Shown here piece after piece: positions 34,607-42,856 of a DNA stretch of 64,000 nucleotides. The notes beneath the pieces are model-generated. The model was given only the letters and a program-made list of their open reading frames with translations, ran no database searches and was not told the origin of the DNA. The stretch lies in the NCBI GenBank assembly GCA_036375715.1, contig DASVBS010000022.1, positions 62,001 through 126,000 of the forward strand, written 5' to 3'. Within the stretch, counting starts at the first letter, position 1. Each line of letters starts with the position of its first letter. Made by a program: the position numbers and the translations under genes. Origin of the DNA: Longimicrobiaceae bacterium (GTDB lineage Bacteria; Gemmatimonadota; Gemmatimonadetes; Longimicrobiales; Longimicrobiaceae).

Positions 34607-36526
34607 ATGAGGCTCTTCCAGCCAGACAGCCGCCAGCGCCGAACCCTGGGCGCTCTTTTCGCGATCAGCTTTGTGATCGCGGTGCTCCTCACCGCGTTCT
34701 ACAACACGCAGATCGTTCGGGGAGAGTCGTACGCGCTCGCCTCCGAGGACAACCGTCTGCGACCGGTCGTCATCCCCGCCCCGCGGGGAACGATTTACGA
34801 TCGCTACGGGGAGGTGGTGGCCACCAGCATTCCCGGCTTCTCCGTGGTGCTGCTCCCCGGAACCGAGGAGACGATTCGCGCCACTCTCGAGGATCTGCAG
34901 CGTTTCCTGGGCCTGGCGGACTCCGACGTCGAGCGGCTGATGCGTCAACGCGAGACCAGCCCGCACGGCCTGCTCACCATCACGGAAGACGCGACCTTTT
35001 CGCAGGTGGCTGCCCTCGAGGAGCGGCGCGCCTCCTTCCCCAACCTGCTCATCGTAGATCGACCCAAGCGCTACTATCCTGCCGGTCCCGCCATCGGTCA
35101 CATCATCGGCTACGTATCGGAGATCTCCGACGAGGAGCTCCAGTTGCCGATCTACCAGGAGGCCGGGTATCGGCAGGGGCGATGGATCGGAAAGGCGGGC
35201 GTGGAAAAACAGTACGAGCTGCGCCTCAGCGGGGAAGACGGGGCGCGGTTCGTGGAGGTGGACGCCAAGGGGCGCATCGTGAACCCTCGCTCCACCGTGG
35301 AGGTGCAGCCCCCTGTTCCTGGCCAGGACCTGCGGCTGACGCTTGATCTCGAGCTGCAGAAGTACATCGCCGAGATCTTCCCGGACACGATGAAGGGCGC
35401 CGTGGTGGCGATGGTGCCCTCGACGGGGGAGATCCTCGCGATGTACAGCAATCCCAGCTACGATCCCAACGATTTCGTCGGGGGGATCAGCGGCAGGTTG
35501 TGGTCGGCGCTGCAGAACGATCCGCTGAAGCCGCTCATCGACCGGACGATTGGGGCCCGCTACCCGCCCGCTTCGACCTTCAAGCTGGCGACCGCGGCCA
35601 TGGGCGTGAAGCTCGGGCTGGTGAACGCCTCGACCCGGATGCCAATTCCCTGTACCGGCGGTCTTTCCTACGCGGGACGCTACTGGAGGTGCTGGCAGTC
35701 TCAAGGACACGGCGCGCTCGACCTGGCCAGCGCCATCGAGAAGTCGTGCAACGTCTACTTCTACCAGCTCGGACTGCAGATCGGTCTGCAGAAGTTCATC
35801 GAGGAAGGAACGCGGATCGGCTTCGATGAGCGCACCGGCATCGACCTGCCCAATGAGGCGCGGCCGATCTTTCCGCTCTCGCTGGAGTGGTACGAGGATC
35901 GCTACGGGTACCGGCCCAAGAGCTCCGAGGTACTCAGCCTCTCCATCGGTCAGGGACCCAACACCCAGACCGTGCTGCGCATGGCGCACTTCTACTCCGC
36001 CATCGCCGGCAACGGGACTGCTCCGGCCCCACACCTCGTCCAGGGCGAGGCGCCTGCGGAAGGAGGGATAGACCTCGGGCTGACGCCGGAGCAGTTGGAG
36101 ACGCTCTGGGCCGGGCTGGTGAAGGTCGTTCAGCCGGGGGGAACCGCGGTGCTCTCCTCGCTGGCGAACTGGCAGATCTACGGGAAGACCGGAACGGCTC
36201 AGAACCCGCCCAATCCGGATCACGGTTGGTTCATCGGCTTCTCCGGTAAGCCGGGGGGCACGCCGGAGATCGTGGTTGCCGCCATCATCGAGCACGGGCT
36301 GCACGGCAGCGACGTCGCGCCCCTGGCGGCGAAGGTGATCAATCACTATCTGAGTCGGAAGCACGGCATTCCGGTCGATCCGCAGCCGACCTACATCGAG
36401 CGTCTCGAGTCCGGTCGCGCCCGCGGGCCCGACACCTACCCGGCGCCGCTGCACCCCGGTCTCCCGCCGGGAGCGGGAACGCTGGCCACGGCTCCCGAGC
36501 AGGCCCAGTCGCCGGCAGAGGAATGA
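34607..36526 (+). CDS. mrdA: Penicillin-binding protein 2 (elongasome transpeptidase)
   Basis: Class B PBP that cross-links peptidoglycan during cell elongation with RodA. It has 639 residues: one membrane anchor (about 13-34), a pedestal domain with PAPRGTIYDRYG, and the transpeptidase domain. That domain has active-site Ser323-Lys326 (PASTFK), SCN at 380-382 and KTGTAQ at about residue 525. The PBP2-type RGTIYDR...GKAGVEKQYE layout is preferred over PBP3. mreBCD and rodA are not adjacent. Confidence 0.93.
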   Translation: MRLFQPDSRQRRTLGALFAISFVIAVLLTAFYNTQIVRGESYALASEDNRLRPVVIPAPRGTIYDRYGEVVATSIPGFSVVLLPGTEETIRATLEDLQRFLGLADSDVERLMRQRETSPHGLLTITEDATFSQVAALEERRASFPNLLIVDRPKRYYPAGPAIGHIIGYVSEISDEELQLPIYQEAGYRQGRWIGKAGVEKQYELRLSGEDGARFVEVDAKGRIVNPRSTVEVQPPVPGQDLRLTLDLELQKYIAEIFPDTMKGAVVAMVPSTGEILAMYSNPSYDPNDFVGGISGRLWSALQNDPLKPLIDRTIGARYPPASTFKLATAAMGVKLGLVNASTRMPIPCTGGLSYAGRYWRCWQSQGHGALDLASAIEKSCNVYFYQLGLQIGLQKFIEEGTRIGFDERTGIDLPNEARPIFPLSLEWYEDRYGYRPKSSEVLSLSIGQGPNTQTVLRMAHFYSAIAGNGTAPAPHLVQGEAPAEGGIDLGLTPEQLETLWAGLVKVVQPGGTAVLSSLANWQIYGKTGTAQNPPNPDHGWFIGFSGKPGGTPEIVVAAIIEHGLHGSDVAPLAAKVINHYLSRKHGIPVDPQPTYIERLESGRARGPDTYPAPLHPGLPPGAGTLATAPEQAQSPAEE

Positions 36527-36702
36527 GAACAGACGGTCGGACGGATGCGGCAGCGGCCGCGGCTCTTGGCTGGGTCGCGGCCGCTCCAGCGTCGTCCCTT
36601 CCTCACCGCCCGCGTCTTGACCGCTCGCCGGGGCCGGGGCAGGTTGTCGCCGCCCCCAAGGCCGCAGTCGAACCGGCCTGATTCACCACGAGCAACGCAA
36701 CA

Positions 36703-38175
36703 ATGTCCCGAATCGAAGTCCCCATGCCGCAGATGGGTGAGTCGATCACCGAAGGGACGGTCTCCGTCTGGCTGAAGAGCGTCGGCGACCGGGTGGAACG
36801 CGACGAGCCGATCATGGAGATCTCCACCGACAAGGTGGATGCGGAGATCCCCTCACCCGCGGCCGGGACACTGGTCGAGATCCTCGTCCAGGAGGGAGAG
36901 ACGGTCGAGGTGGGCACTCCGGTGGCGCTGATCGAGACCGAGGTGTCGGGTGAGGCGCCGGAGGGCTCGGTCGCGGCCGCCCCCGCCTCCGCAGGCGCAT
37001 CGTCCGAGACCGAGACCGGCACCGCGGAAGAGGGTATCGCGGCGGCGGTCGAGCAGCAGGGTGCGGCCGCGCAGCTCGGGGCGATGGCCATCGCCGCGGA
37101 AGGTGGTACGGCAACCGCTGCGGCGGGCGGTGCCGCGACCGCCACTGCCGGCGAGGCCGGAGGGCCGAGCGGACCGATGGCAGGCCCGGGGAGTACTGGG
37201 GGAGCTGCGGCTGCGACGCCGACCAACGCTTCGCCCCAGACCCTTGAGGAGCGGATCCGCAGGCGCTCCTCGCCGCTAGTTCGGCGTATGGCGGAGGAAC
37301 ATGGGATCGATCTCCAGCGCGTCCAGGGGACCGGGTGGATGGGGAGGGTGACCAAGGACGATATCCTCGCCTGGATTCGAAACGGTGGGGCGGCGGTCGC
37401 GGAGAGGCGTGGGGCAGGGAAGCTGGACTGGGACGAGTTCTACAGCCACGTCGAACACCCGACCGTGGAAGTCGGTCCAGCCGATCGCGTGGAGCCGATG
37501 AGCCGGATGACCCGGTTGATCGCCGACCACATGGTCATCTCCAAGCGGGTCTCGCCCCATGTCCATTCCTTCATCGAGGTGGACTACTCCCGCATCGACC
37601 AGGTGCGCGCTGCCCACCGGAAGCGGTGGGAGGAGCAGGGGGTAAAGGTGAGCTACACGGCCTTCGTGGCGCGGGCGGTGGCCACCGCGCTGCGGGAGCA
37701 TCCGAAGCTCAACGCCTCGATCTCCGGCGCCGAGGTCGTTTACCGCGGCCGGATCAATCTGGGGATCGCGGTGGCGCTCCCCTGGGGCCTCATCGTTCCC
37801 GTGGTGAAGCAGGCGGACGAGCTGTCGCTGGTCGGCATCGCCCAGCGCATCAACGACCTGGCCGAGCGTGCCCGGGCAAAGAAGCTCTCGCCCGAGGAGG
37901 TGCAGGAGGGAACCTTCACCATCACCAATCCGGGCGTTTTCGGGACGCTGATCGGCTTCCCGATCATCAACCAGCCGCAGGTGGCGATCCTGTGTATGGG
38001 CGGGATCGAGAAACGGCCAGTCGTGGTCACCGACGAGTTTGGCAACGACGCGATCGTGGCGCGCAAGCGCGGCTTCATCTCCCTGGGCTTCGATCACCGC
38101 CTGGTGAACGGGGCCGACGGGGACAGCTTCCTGGCCCGGGTGAAGGAGCTGCTGGAATCGGCAACTGAGGTCTGA
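36703..38175 (+). CDS. Dihydrolipoyl acyltransferase, E2 of a 2-oxoacid dehydrogenase
   Basis: Core acyltransferase of a pyruvate, 2-oxoglutarate or branched-chain dehydrogenase complex. It has 490 residues: a lipoyl domain (MGESITEGTV, lipoyl Lys in EISTDKVDAEIPS), a long Ala/Gly-rich linker (about 90-180), an E1/E3-binding domain (SPLVRRMAEEHGIDLQRVQGTGWMGRVTKDDIL) and a catalytic domain ending GFDHRLVNGADG. The lipoyl sequence resembles SucB/BkdB more than AceF, but the substrate is unresolved. lipB follows 13 nt later, which fits a shared lipoate function. Confidence 0.93.
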   Translation: MSRIEVPMPQMGESITEGTVSVWLKSVGDRVERDEPIMEISTDKVDAEIPSPAAGTLVEILVQEGETVEVGTPVALIETEVSGEAPEGSVAAAPASAGASSETETGTAEEGIAAAVEQQGAAAQLGAMAIAAEGGTATAAAGGAATATAGEAGGPSGPMAGPGSTGGAAAATPTNASPQTLEERIRRRSSPLVRRMAEEHGIDLQRVQGTGWMGRVTKDDILAWIRNGGAAVAERRGAGKLDWDEFYSHVEHPTVEVGPADRVEPMSRMTRLIADHMVISKRVSPHVHSFIEVDYSRIDQVRAAHRKRWEEQGVKVSYTAFVARAVATALREHPKLNASISGAEVVYRGRINLGIAVALPWGLIVPVVKQADELSLVGIAQRINDLAERARAKKLSPEEVQEGTFTITNPGVFGTLIGFPIINQPQVAILCMGGIEKRPVVVTDEFGNDAIVARKRGFISLGFDHRLVNGADGDSFLARVKELLESATEV

Positions 38176-38188
38176 GGAGGTCGAGAGG

Positions 38189-38881
38189 GTGAGCGTGACG
38201 ACGGCACAACTGGTCGCGCGGGGGAGAGCGCAGCGCATCCTGGAGGTGCGTCGGATAGGGACCGTGCCCTATGCGGACGGGCTTCAGCTTCAGGCGGAGC
38301 TGGTGCGTCAGCGACGGGAGGGCGAGATCCCTGACACGCTCCTCCTGCTCGAGCACCCCCACGTCATCACCAAGGGGTCGGGGACGCACCTCGAGAACAT
38401 TCTGCTGAGCGACGAGGAGCGGGAGCGGCGGGGCATCGAGCTCTTCGACGCCGGGCGTGGGGGCGACGTGACCTACCACGGCCCGGGTCAGCTGGTCGGC
38501 TATCCGATCCTGGACCTCAAGCCGGACCGGTGCGACCTCCACGCCTACCTTCGGGATATCGAGGAGGTGCTCATCCGCGTGCTCGCCGGGTACGGCCTGT
38601 CCGCGGGGAGAAGGGAGGGCCTCACCGGCGTCTGGGTGGAGGATCGGAAGCTGGCCGCAATCGGGATTCGCGTCTCCTCCGGCTGGATCACCAGCCACGG
38701 CTTCGCGCTGAACGTGAGCACCGACCTCAGCTACTTCAGCGCGATCATCCCCTGCGGCATCCACGAGTACGGCGTGGGATCGATCGAGTCCGAGCTGGGC
38801 CGCAAGGTGGAGATGTCCGAGGTGGAGGAGAGGGTGGCGGGGGAGTTCTGCGCGGTGTTCGGGATGGCGGTGGGAGGGTGA
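38189..38881 (+). CDS. lipB: Octanoyltransferase (lipoate biosynthesis)
   Basis: Transfers octanoyl from acyl carrier protein to lipoyl domains, the substrate step for LipA. The 230-residue protein has RGGDVTYHGPGQLVGYPI, the catalytic Lys in RKLAAIGIR and catalytic Cys in IIPCGI. GTG 38189 is the start. It is cotranscribed with its substrate-protein gene (E2). Repeat locus C starts at its stop codon. Confidence 0.96.
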   Translation: MSVTTAQLVARGRAQRILEVRRIGTVPYADGLQLQAELVRQRREGEIPDTLLLLEHPHVITKGSGTHLENILLSDEERERRGIELFDAGRGGDVTYHGPGQLVGYPILDLKPDRCDLHAYLRDIEEVLIRVLAGYGLSAGRREGLTGVWVEDRKLAAIGIRVSSGWITSHGFALNVSTDLSYFSAIIPCGIHEYGVGSIESELGRKVEMSEVEERVAGEFCAVFGMAVGG

Positions 38882-39010
38882 GAAGGTGACAAGGTGACAA
38901 GGTGACAAGGTGAGTGGGGAGGCGGAAGCCAGCAGCCAGGAGCTGGACGGGTCAGGCCACGGGCCCAGACGCCGCCATCGGTCACTGTCACCTTGTCACC
39001 TTGTCACCCC
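38881..39010. repeat. Octamer inverted repeat, locus C (GGTGACAA words)
   Basis: The left arm (38881-38914) has three to four tandem copies of the 8-nt word GGTGACAA; the right arm (38983-39010) has two and a half copies of TTGTCACC. About 68 nt lie between. The loop holds an unpaired stretch of the other word family (GCCAGCAGCCAGGAGC, 38929-38944). The right arm runs into the last codons of rnhA, so it lies between the convergent lipB and rnhA. Confidence 0.85.
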
Positions 39011-39612
39011 CCCGGCGGCGGCGGCGACGGCCGAAACTCGAACTCGTCCGGATTCGGAGGCAGGAAGTCGAGGTAGCGGCCGCGGTTCTGCTCTTCCGCG
39101 ATCCAGGCGTCGAAGCCCGAGGGGACGAGGCCGCCGCTGGCGGACTGACTCGCGGCGGCGCGGGTGGCGAGATGGTTCGCGTACTCGTTCTGCGGATGAC
39201 CGGCGTGGCCCTTCACCCAGCACCATTGCACCTGGTGTGCGGCCGCCGCGCGCGCCAACTCCTTCCAGAGGGCGAGGTTCTCGATCTCGCCACCCTTCCG
39301 GGTCCAGCCCCGCCGCGCCCATCCGTAAACCCAGCCGGTGATCCCGTCGACCAGGTAACGGCTGTCGGTGGTGAAGACCACCTGCGAGCGGACTCTCAGC
39401 GCGTCCAGCAGGTCGATCGCGCTGCGCAGCGCCATCCGGTTGTTGGTTGTGTCCGGCTCCGAGATCCAGTAGTCCCGCCGCACCCATCCGCGCTGCGGGT
39501 GCAGGTACTCCAGCATTCCTCCGGCCCCTCCTGGCCTCGCCCGATCGCGAAACTGATTCCCCAGACAGGATTCGTCGGCGTAGATGAAGACGAGAGGGCT
39601 TTGGCGGTTCAA
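39004..39612 (-). CDS. RNase HI-like protein with altered active site
   Basis: A 202-residue protein clearly related to RNase HI (FIYADESCLGNQ, TTNNRMALRSAI, FTTDSRYLVDGI, WCWVKGHAGHPQNEYANHLA). The first Asp, the TDS Asp and the His of KGHAGH are kept. The Glu of TTNNRME is Ala, and the last catalytic Asp (NERCDELA in E. coli) is Asn. There is also an insertion after the first strand and a C-terminal extension of about 40 residues ending in Pro/Gly. Classical RNA-DNA hybrid cleavage may be reduced or absent. Single gene, convergent with lipB. Confidence 0.8.
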   Translation of the reverse strand: MNRQSPLVFIYADESCLGNQFRDRARPGGAGGMLEYLHPQRGWVRRDYWISEPDTTNNRMALRSAIDLLDALRVRSQVVFTTDSRYLVDGITGWVYGWARRGWTRKGGEIENLALWKELARAAAAHQVQWCWVKGHAGHPQNEYANHLATRAAASQSASGGLVPSGFDAWIAEEQNRGRYLDFLPPNPDEFEFRPSPPPPGG

Positions 39613-39634
39613 GATTCCAGGTCGGGCGGAGGTT

Positions 39635-39918
39635 GAGAAGCCAGGAGCCAGGAGCTAGAAGCTAGAAGCCAGAAAGGCTTGGCCGGCGCGCTCCCGTTAT
39701 CGCTAGCAAAGTTAGCGGATCAACACACCCGCCGCACACTTCGGTCTGGGGCCGTCTCTTCTGGCTCCTGGCTTCTGTCTTCCAACCCCTTCTGGCTCCT
39801 CGCTCCTGGCTCCCTTCCTACGCACAGGCGGCCGCGCAGGCTGGGAATGGGAAGAAGGTGGAGGAACGTCACCCCGAACCTTCTAGCTTCTAGCTTCTAA
39901 CTTCTAGCTTCTTCTCTT
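39635..39918. repeat. Composite heptamer repeats, locus D (AGRAGCY words)
   Basis: Three blocks of 7-nt words. The left block (39635-39674) mixes AGGAGCC, AGGAGCT and AGAAGCT. The middle block (39757-39811) has the reverse complement of the GGAGCCA words in two runs. The right block (39880-39916) has the reverse complement of the AGAAGCT words. The two right-hand blocks thus each pair with part of the left block, giving alternative hairpins. It fills the gap between rnhA and the carA promoter. Confidence 0.8.
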
Positions 39919-39944
39919 GACATCCCCCCTCACCCCCCTACATT
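39917..39944 (+). promoter_or_regulatory. Promoter of carA
   Basis: TTGACA (39917-39922), 16 nt C-rich spacer, TACATT (39939-39944). It begins right after repeat locus D and excludes any carA start upstream of about 39950. Confidence 0.75.
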
Positions 39945-40006
39945 CCCCCGCGGCGCAACCGCGCCTGTCCCTTGAACTTGACGCGATAACGCGAGACGGG
40001 AGCCGA

Positions 40007-41128
40007 ATGGCGGATCAAGCGATCCTCATGCTGGAGGACGGACGCACGTTCTCAGGTGAGGCGTACGGTGCCCGCGGCACGACCTTCGGCGAGGTGGTCT
40101 TCAATACCTCGATGACCGGGTACCAGGAAGTGGTCACCGACCCCTCCTACGCGGGGCAGATCGTCACCATGACCTATCCGCTGATCGGAAACTACGGCGC
40201 CAACGACACCGACCAGGAGTCGGCCCATCCCCAGGTCGCCGGCTTTGTGGTCTACGAACCCTCGCCGATCTACAGCAACTGGCGCGCGACGGAATCGTTC
40301 GATGCGTATCTCCGTCGTCACGGGGTGGTGGGGATCTGCGACGTCGACACGCGGGCGATCACCCGTCACATCCGCTCAGCGGGCGCCATGCGCGGGGCCA
40401 TCGCTCCGGCGGAGGTCGATCGCGACGCGTTGCTCCAGCAGATCCTGGCCCAGCCCCGTATGGAGGGACTCGACCTCGCGTGCGCCGTCTCGACCGATCG
40501 TCGCTACGTCGTTCCCGCCCGCGGTGAGCGCCGCTTCCGCGTCCTCGCTTACGACTTCGGCGTCAAGTCGCACTCGCTGCAGCTGCTCGCGGAACGAGGG
40601 TGCGAGGTGACCGTGCTGCCGGCGAGCACTCCGGCCGACGAGGTGCTGGCCAGCGGGGCGGACGGTCTCTTCGTCTCCAACGGTCCGGGGGATCCCGAGG
40701 CGGTCGGTCAGGCGCTGGAATCAATCCGCGCGCTGGCGGAGGCCGATCGACCGGTGTTCGGCATCTGCCTGGGCCACCAGCTCATCGCGCGCGCGTTCGG
40801 GGCGCAGACGTTCAAGCTCCTCTACGGCCACCGCGGCGGCAATCATCCGGTCCGGCGGTTGTCCGACGGTGCGGTGGAGATCACCGCCCAGAACCACGGT
40901 TTTGCGGTGCGCGGCGACGAGTCGGGAGTGCATCACGCTCCGGACCTGCGGGTCACGCACCTGAACCTGAACGACGGCACGGTCGAGGGTCTGGAGCACA
41001 CCAGCCGGCCGGTTTTCTCGGTGCAGTACCACCCCGAATCGGCTCCTGGGCCGCACGATTCGCGCTACCTCTTCGATCGCTTCATCGCCGAGATGGATCG
41101 GCGCGTTCGGAGTCAACGGGAAGCTTGA
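40007..41128 (+). CDS. carA: Carbamoyl-phosphate synthase small subunit
   Basis: Glutamine amidotransferase subunit that feeds ammonia to CarB for arginine and pyrimidine synthesis. It has 373 residues, with N-terminal [26 protein letters not shown] split across the family start region, and a class I GATase domain with SNGPGDPE, catalytic Cys in FGICLGHQL and His/Glu in [11 protein letters not shown] 40007 follows GGGAG. carB is not next to it; hup follows instead, so the large subunit must be elsewhere. Confidence 0.96.
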   Translation: MADQAILMLEDGRTFSGEAYGARGTTFGEVVFNTSMTGYQEVVTDPSYAGQIVTMTYPLIGNYGANDTDQESAHPQVAGFVVYEPSPIYSNWRATESFDAYLRRHGVVGICDVDTRAITRHIRSAGAMRGAIAPAEVDRDALLQQILAQPRMEGLDLACAVSTDRRYVVPARGERRFRVLAYDFGVKSHSLQLLAERGCEVTVLPASTPADEVLASGADGLFVSNGPGDPEAVGQALESIRALAEADRPVFGICLGHQLIARAFGAQTFKLLYGHRGGNHPVRRLSDGAVEITAQNHGFAVRGDESGVHHAPDLRVTHLNLNDGTVEGLEHTSRPVFSVQYHPESAPGPHDSRYLFDRFIAEMDRRVRSQREA

Positions 41129-41153
41129 CGGCAACCGGGGGCGTCTTTATTGT
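41125..41153 (+). promoter_or_regulatory. Promoter of hup
   Basis: TTGACG (41125-41130, overlapping the carA stop), 17 nt spacer, TATTGT (41148-41153). It implies a 5' leader of about 175 nt for hup. Confidence 0.6.
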
Positions 41154-41334
41154 AACTCCGGTAAGCTGCCATCCAGCAATCTGTTAGCAATACTCGCGAG
41201 CTCTCCGTCGGCGCTCGTTTCGCGGCCACGGGGGTCCTCGCAAAGAAGTAGGATCACCGATCGCGGTCCGAACGCCCCGGCCGCGGTTTAGAGCGGATAG
41301 TCGCCCCTCTCTCCCAACTCGACGGAGGCAGTCC

Positions 41335-41631
41335 ATGACCAAGGCGGATCTCGTACAGCTTGCATCCGAAGCCATCGGGCCGGGCATCACCAAGAAGGAC
41401 TGTGCCGTGGTGGTCGATGCGTTCCTCAACGCCATCAAGGACGCCATGGCCGAGCACAAGAACATTGAGATTCGCGGCTTCGGCACCTTCAAGGTGCGCG
41501 AGCGGAAGAGCCGTCTCGCCCGCAACCCGCGCACCGGTGACCCCGTGGAGGTGCCCCCGCGCGCGGTGCCGGTTTTCAAGCCCTCGAAGGAGTTGAGGGC
41601 GATGGTGGAGGAGCGTCCGCTGGAGGTCTGA
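41335..41631 (+). CDS. hup: HU/IHF-family DNA-binding protein
   Basis: Nucleoid-associated protein that bends DNA. The 98-residue protein has the full family pattern: MTKADLVQLASE, the IEIRGFGTFKVRERKSRLARNPRTG segment with the DNA-intercalating arm, and VPVFKPSKELR. It follows a strong ribosome-binding site (GGAGG) and has its own promoter and terminator, a monocistronic unit. Confidence 0.95.
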   Translation: MTKADLVQLASEAIGPGITKKDCAVVVDAFLNAIKDAMAEHKNIEIRGFGTFKVRERKSRLARNPRTGDPVEVPPRAVPVFKPSKELRAMVEERPLEV

Positions 41632-41676
41632 CCCGGACGCGCCAGGCCGGCGCCCGACGATCGGGGGGCGACTTCA

Positions 41677-41710
41677 AGAGCCCGTCGCAAAGGTGACGGG
41701 CTCTCTTCTT
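41677..41710 (+). terminator. Terminator of hup
   Basis: A 10-bp perfect stem, AGAGCCCGTC (41677-41686) with GACGGGCTCT (41695-41704), an 8-nt loop and CTTCTT tail. Confidence 0.85.
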
Positions 41711-41757
41711 GCGTTTCCGCGGCTGCGCGACTCGTTCCCCCGCGGCCGGGAGATGCC

Positions 41758-42063
41758 ATGCTCGTCCAGGAGGTAGTCACCGATCTTCCCCGTGCCGAGG
41801 TGCTGGCGCGGGCGCGCGAATGGTTCACCACTCGCTTCTCCCCCTACGCCGGCTTCCTGGAGGACGAGAGCGAAAGCCACCTCCGGTTCGAGGCGGAGTC
41901 CGGCGAGTTGGTCCTCGGTGTCGCCGAGCGAGACGGGCGCACTGTCGTACGCGGATCCACCTCCCGAATGCACCACGAGCTCTCACAGTTCCTCATGACC
42001 CTCGCCCCTGCCGAAGAGGTCAGGCAGAACCTCATCGGGCCGGGCGTGAGCGGTGCGGGCTGA
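41758..42063 (+). CDS. Hypothetical protein (101 aa)
   Basis: Small soluble alpha/beta-looking protein: a helix (PRAEVLARAREWFTTRF), acidic strand pairs (SHLRFEAESGELVLGVAERDG..VVRGSTSR) and a C-terminal helix (HHELSQFLMTLAPAEEV). The fold outline could be SRPBCC-like but no motif confirms it. It lies between hup and the moa genes, with start ATG 41758. Codon use matches the genome. Confidence 0.6.
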   Translation: MLVQEVVTDLPRAEVLARAREWFTTRFSPYAGFLEDESESHLRFEAESGELVLGVAERDGRTVVRGSTSRMHHELSQFLMTLAPAEEVRQNLIGPGVSGAG

Positions 42064-42152
42064 GCCGCTCGTCCGAGCTCGGATCGCCAGGCACGACTTT
42101 CTGGATCCCGGGTAGCACGGGGGTGGACTCTCCTCGGCCCCGGGATCATTGT

Positions 42153-42401
42153 ATGATGACCGTCCGCGCGCTCTTCTTCGCTTCGTATCGGGACTTCGCC
42201 GGTCAGGACGAGCTCGAAGTCGAAGTGCCGCCCGGCGTCAGCGTTCGAGAGCTGGTGCGTCTGCTGCGAGCGCGAGGCGGTGGGTGGGCGCGGCTTCCCG
42301 AGGCTCCCGTCGTTGCGGTCAACATGGAATACGTGGACCTTTCCACCCGCCTCAGCGCGGGGGACGAGGTCGCTTTCATCCCGCCCGTGAGCGGAGGGTG
42401 A
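42153..42401 (+). CDS. moaD: Molybdopterin synthase sulfur-carrier subunit
   Basis: Ubiquitin-fold protein whose C-terminal thiocarboxylate supplies sulfur to molybdopterin. The 82-residue protein ends in the required GG (FIPPVSGG) and shows VNMEYVDLSTRLSAGDEVAF. Two ATGs (42153, 42156) are adjacent; either could be used. It is followed at once by moaE and moaA. Confidence 0.92.
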   Translation: MMTVRALFFASYRDFAGQDELEVEVPPGVSVRELVRLLRARGGGWARLPEAPVVAVNMEYVDLSTRLSAGDEVAFIPPVSGG

Positions 42402-42403
42402 AC

Positions 42404-42856
42404 GTGCCCGCGATCACCTGCAGCATCACCGACCAGCCGATCGACGCGGCAGCTATTCTGAACTCGGCGATCTCGCCGAGCGATGGTGCCGCGCTGCTCT
42501 TCCTCGGCGTCGTGCGCAATCACAATGAAGGCCGCGAGGTGGGGCACCTCGAGTACTCCGCTTTTCGGGAGATGGCGGAGCGCGTTCTCGCCGAGATCGC
42601 GCGCGAGGCCGCGGAGCGCTGGGAGACGGGCGACATCACCGTAGTGCACCGCATCGGCCGGCTGGACCTGGGGGAGGCGAGCGTGGCCATCGCGGTGGCC
42701 TCGCCCCACCGGGATGCCGCCTATCAGGCCTCGCGCTACATCATCGAGGAGCTGAAGCGGCGCGCTCCTATCTGGAAGAAGGAAGGGTACCTGGAAGGAG
42801 AGTCGGCGTGGCTCTCGGGCCACTCGCCCGCGCCCCGGGAGCTCGCGCATGAGTAG
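42404..42856 (+). CDS. moaE: Molybdopterin synthase catalytic subunit
   Basis: Partner of MoaD, converting precursor Z (cPMP) to molybdopterin. It has 150 residues with GAALLFLGVVRNHNEGR, YSAFREMAE, VVHRIGRLDLGEASVAIAV and the lysine-bearing IWKKEGYLEGE. GTG 42404 has GGAGG seven bases upstream; an in-frame GTG at 42398 is too close to it. The end overlaps moaA by 8 nt. Confidence 0.94.
   Translation: MPAITCSITDQPIDAAAILNSAISPSDGAALLFLGVVRNHNEGREVGHLEYSAFREMAERVLAEIAREAAERWETGDITVVHRIGRLDLGEASVAIAVASPHRDAAYQASRYIIEELKRRAPIWKKEGYLEGESAWLSGHSPAPRELAHE

Larger units (their letters stand above)
39613..40006. other. Intergenic region rnhA-carA
   Basis: About 394 nt without a gene. It contains repeat locus D, the carA promoter and a leader of about 55 nt. 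I see no other element. Confidence 0.5.
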
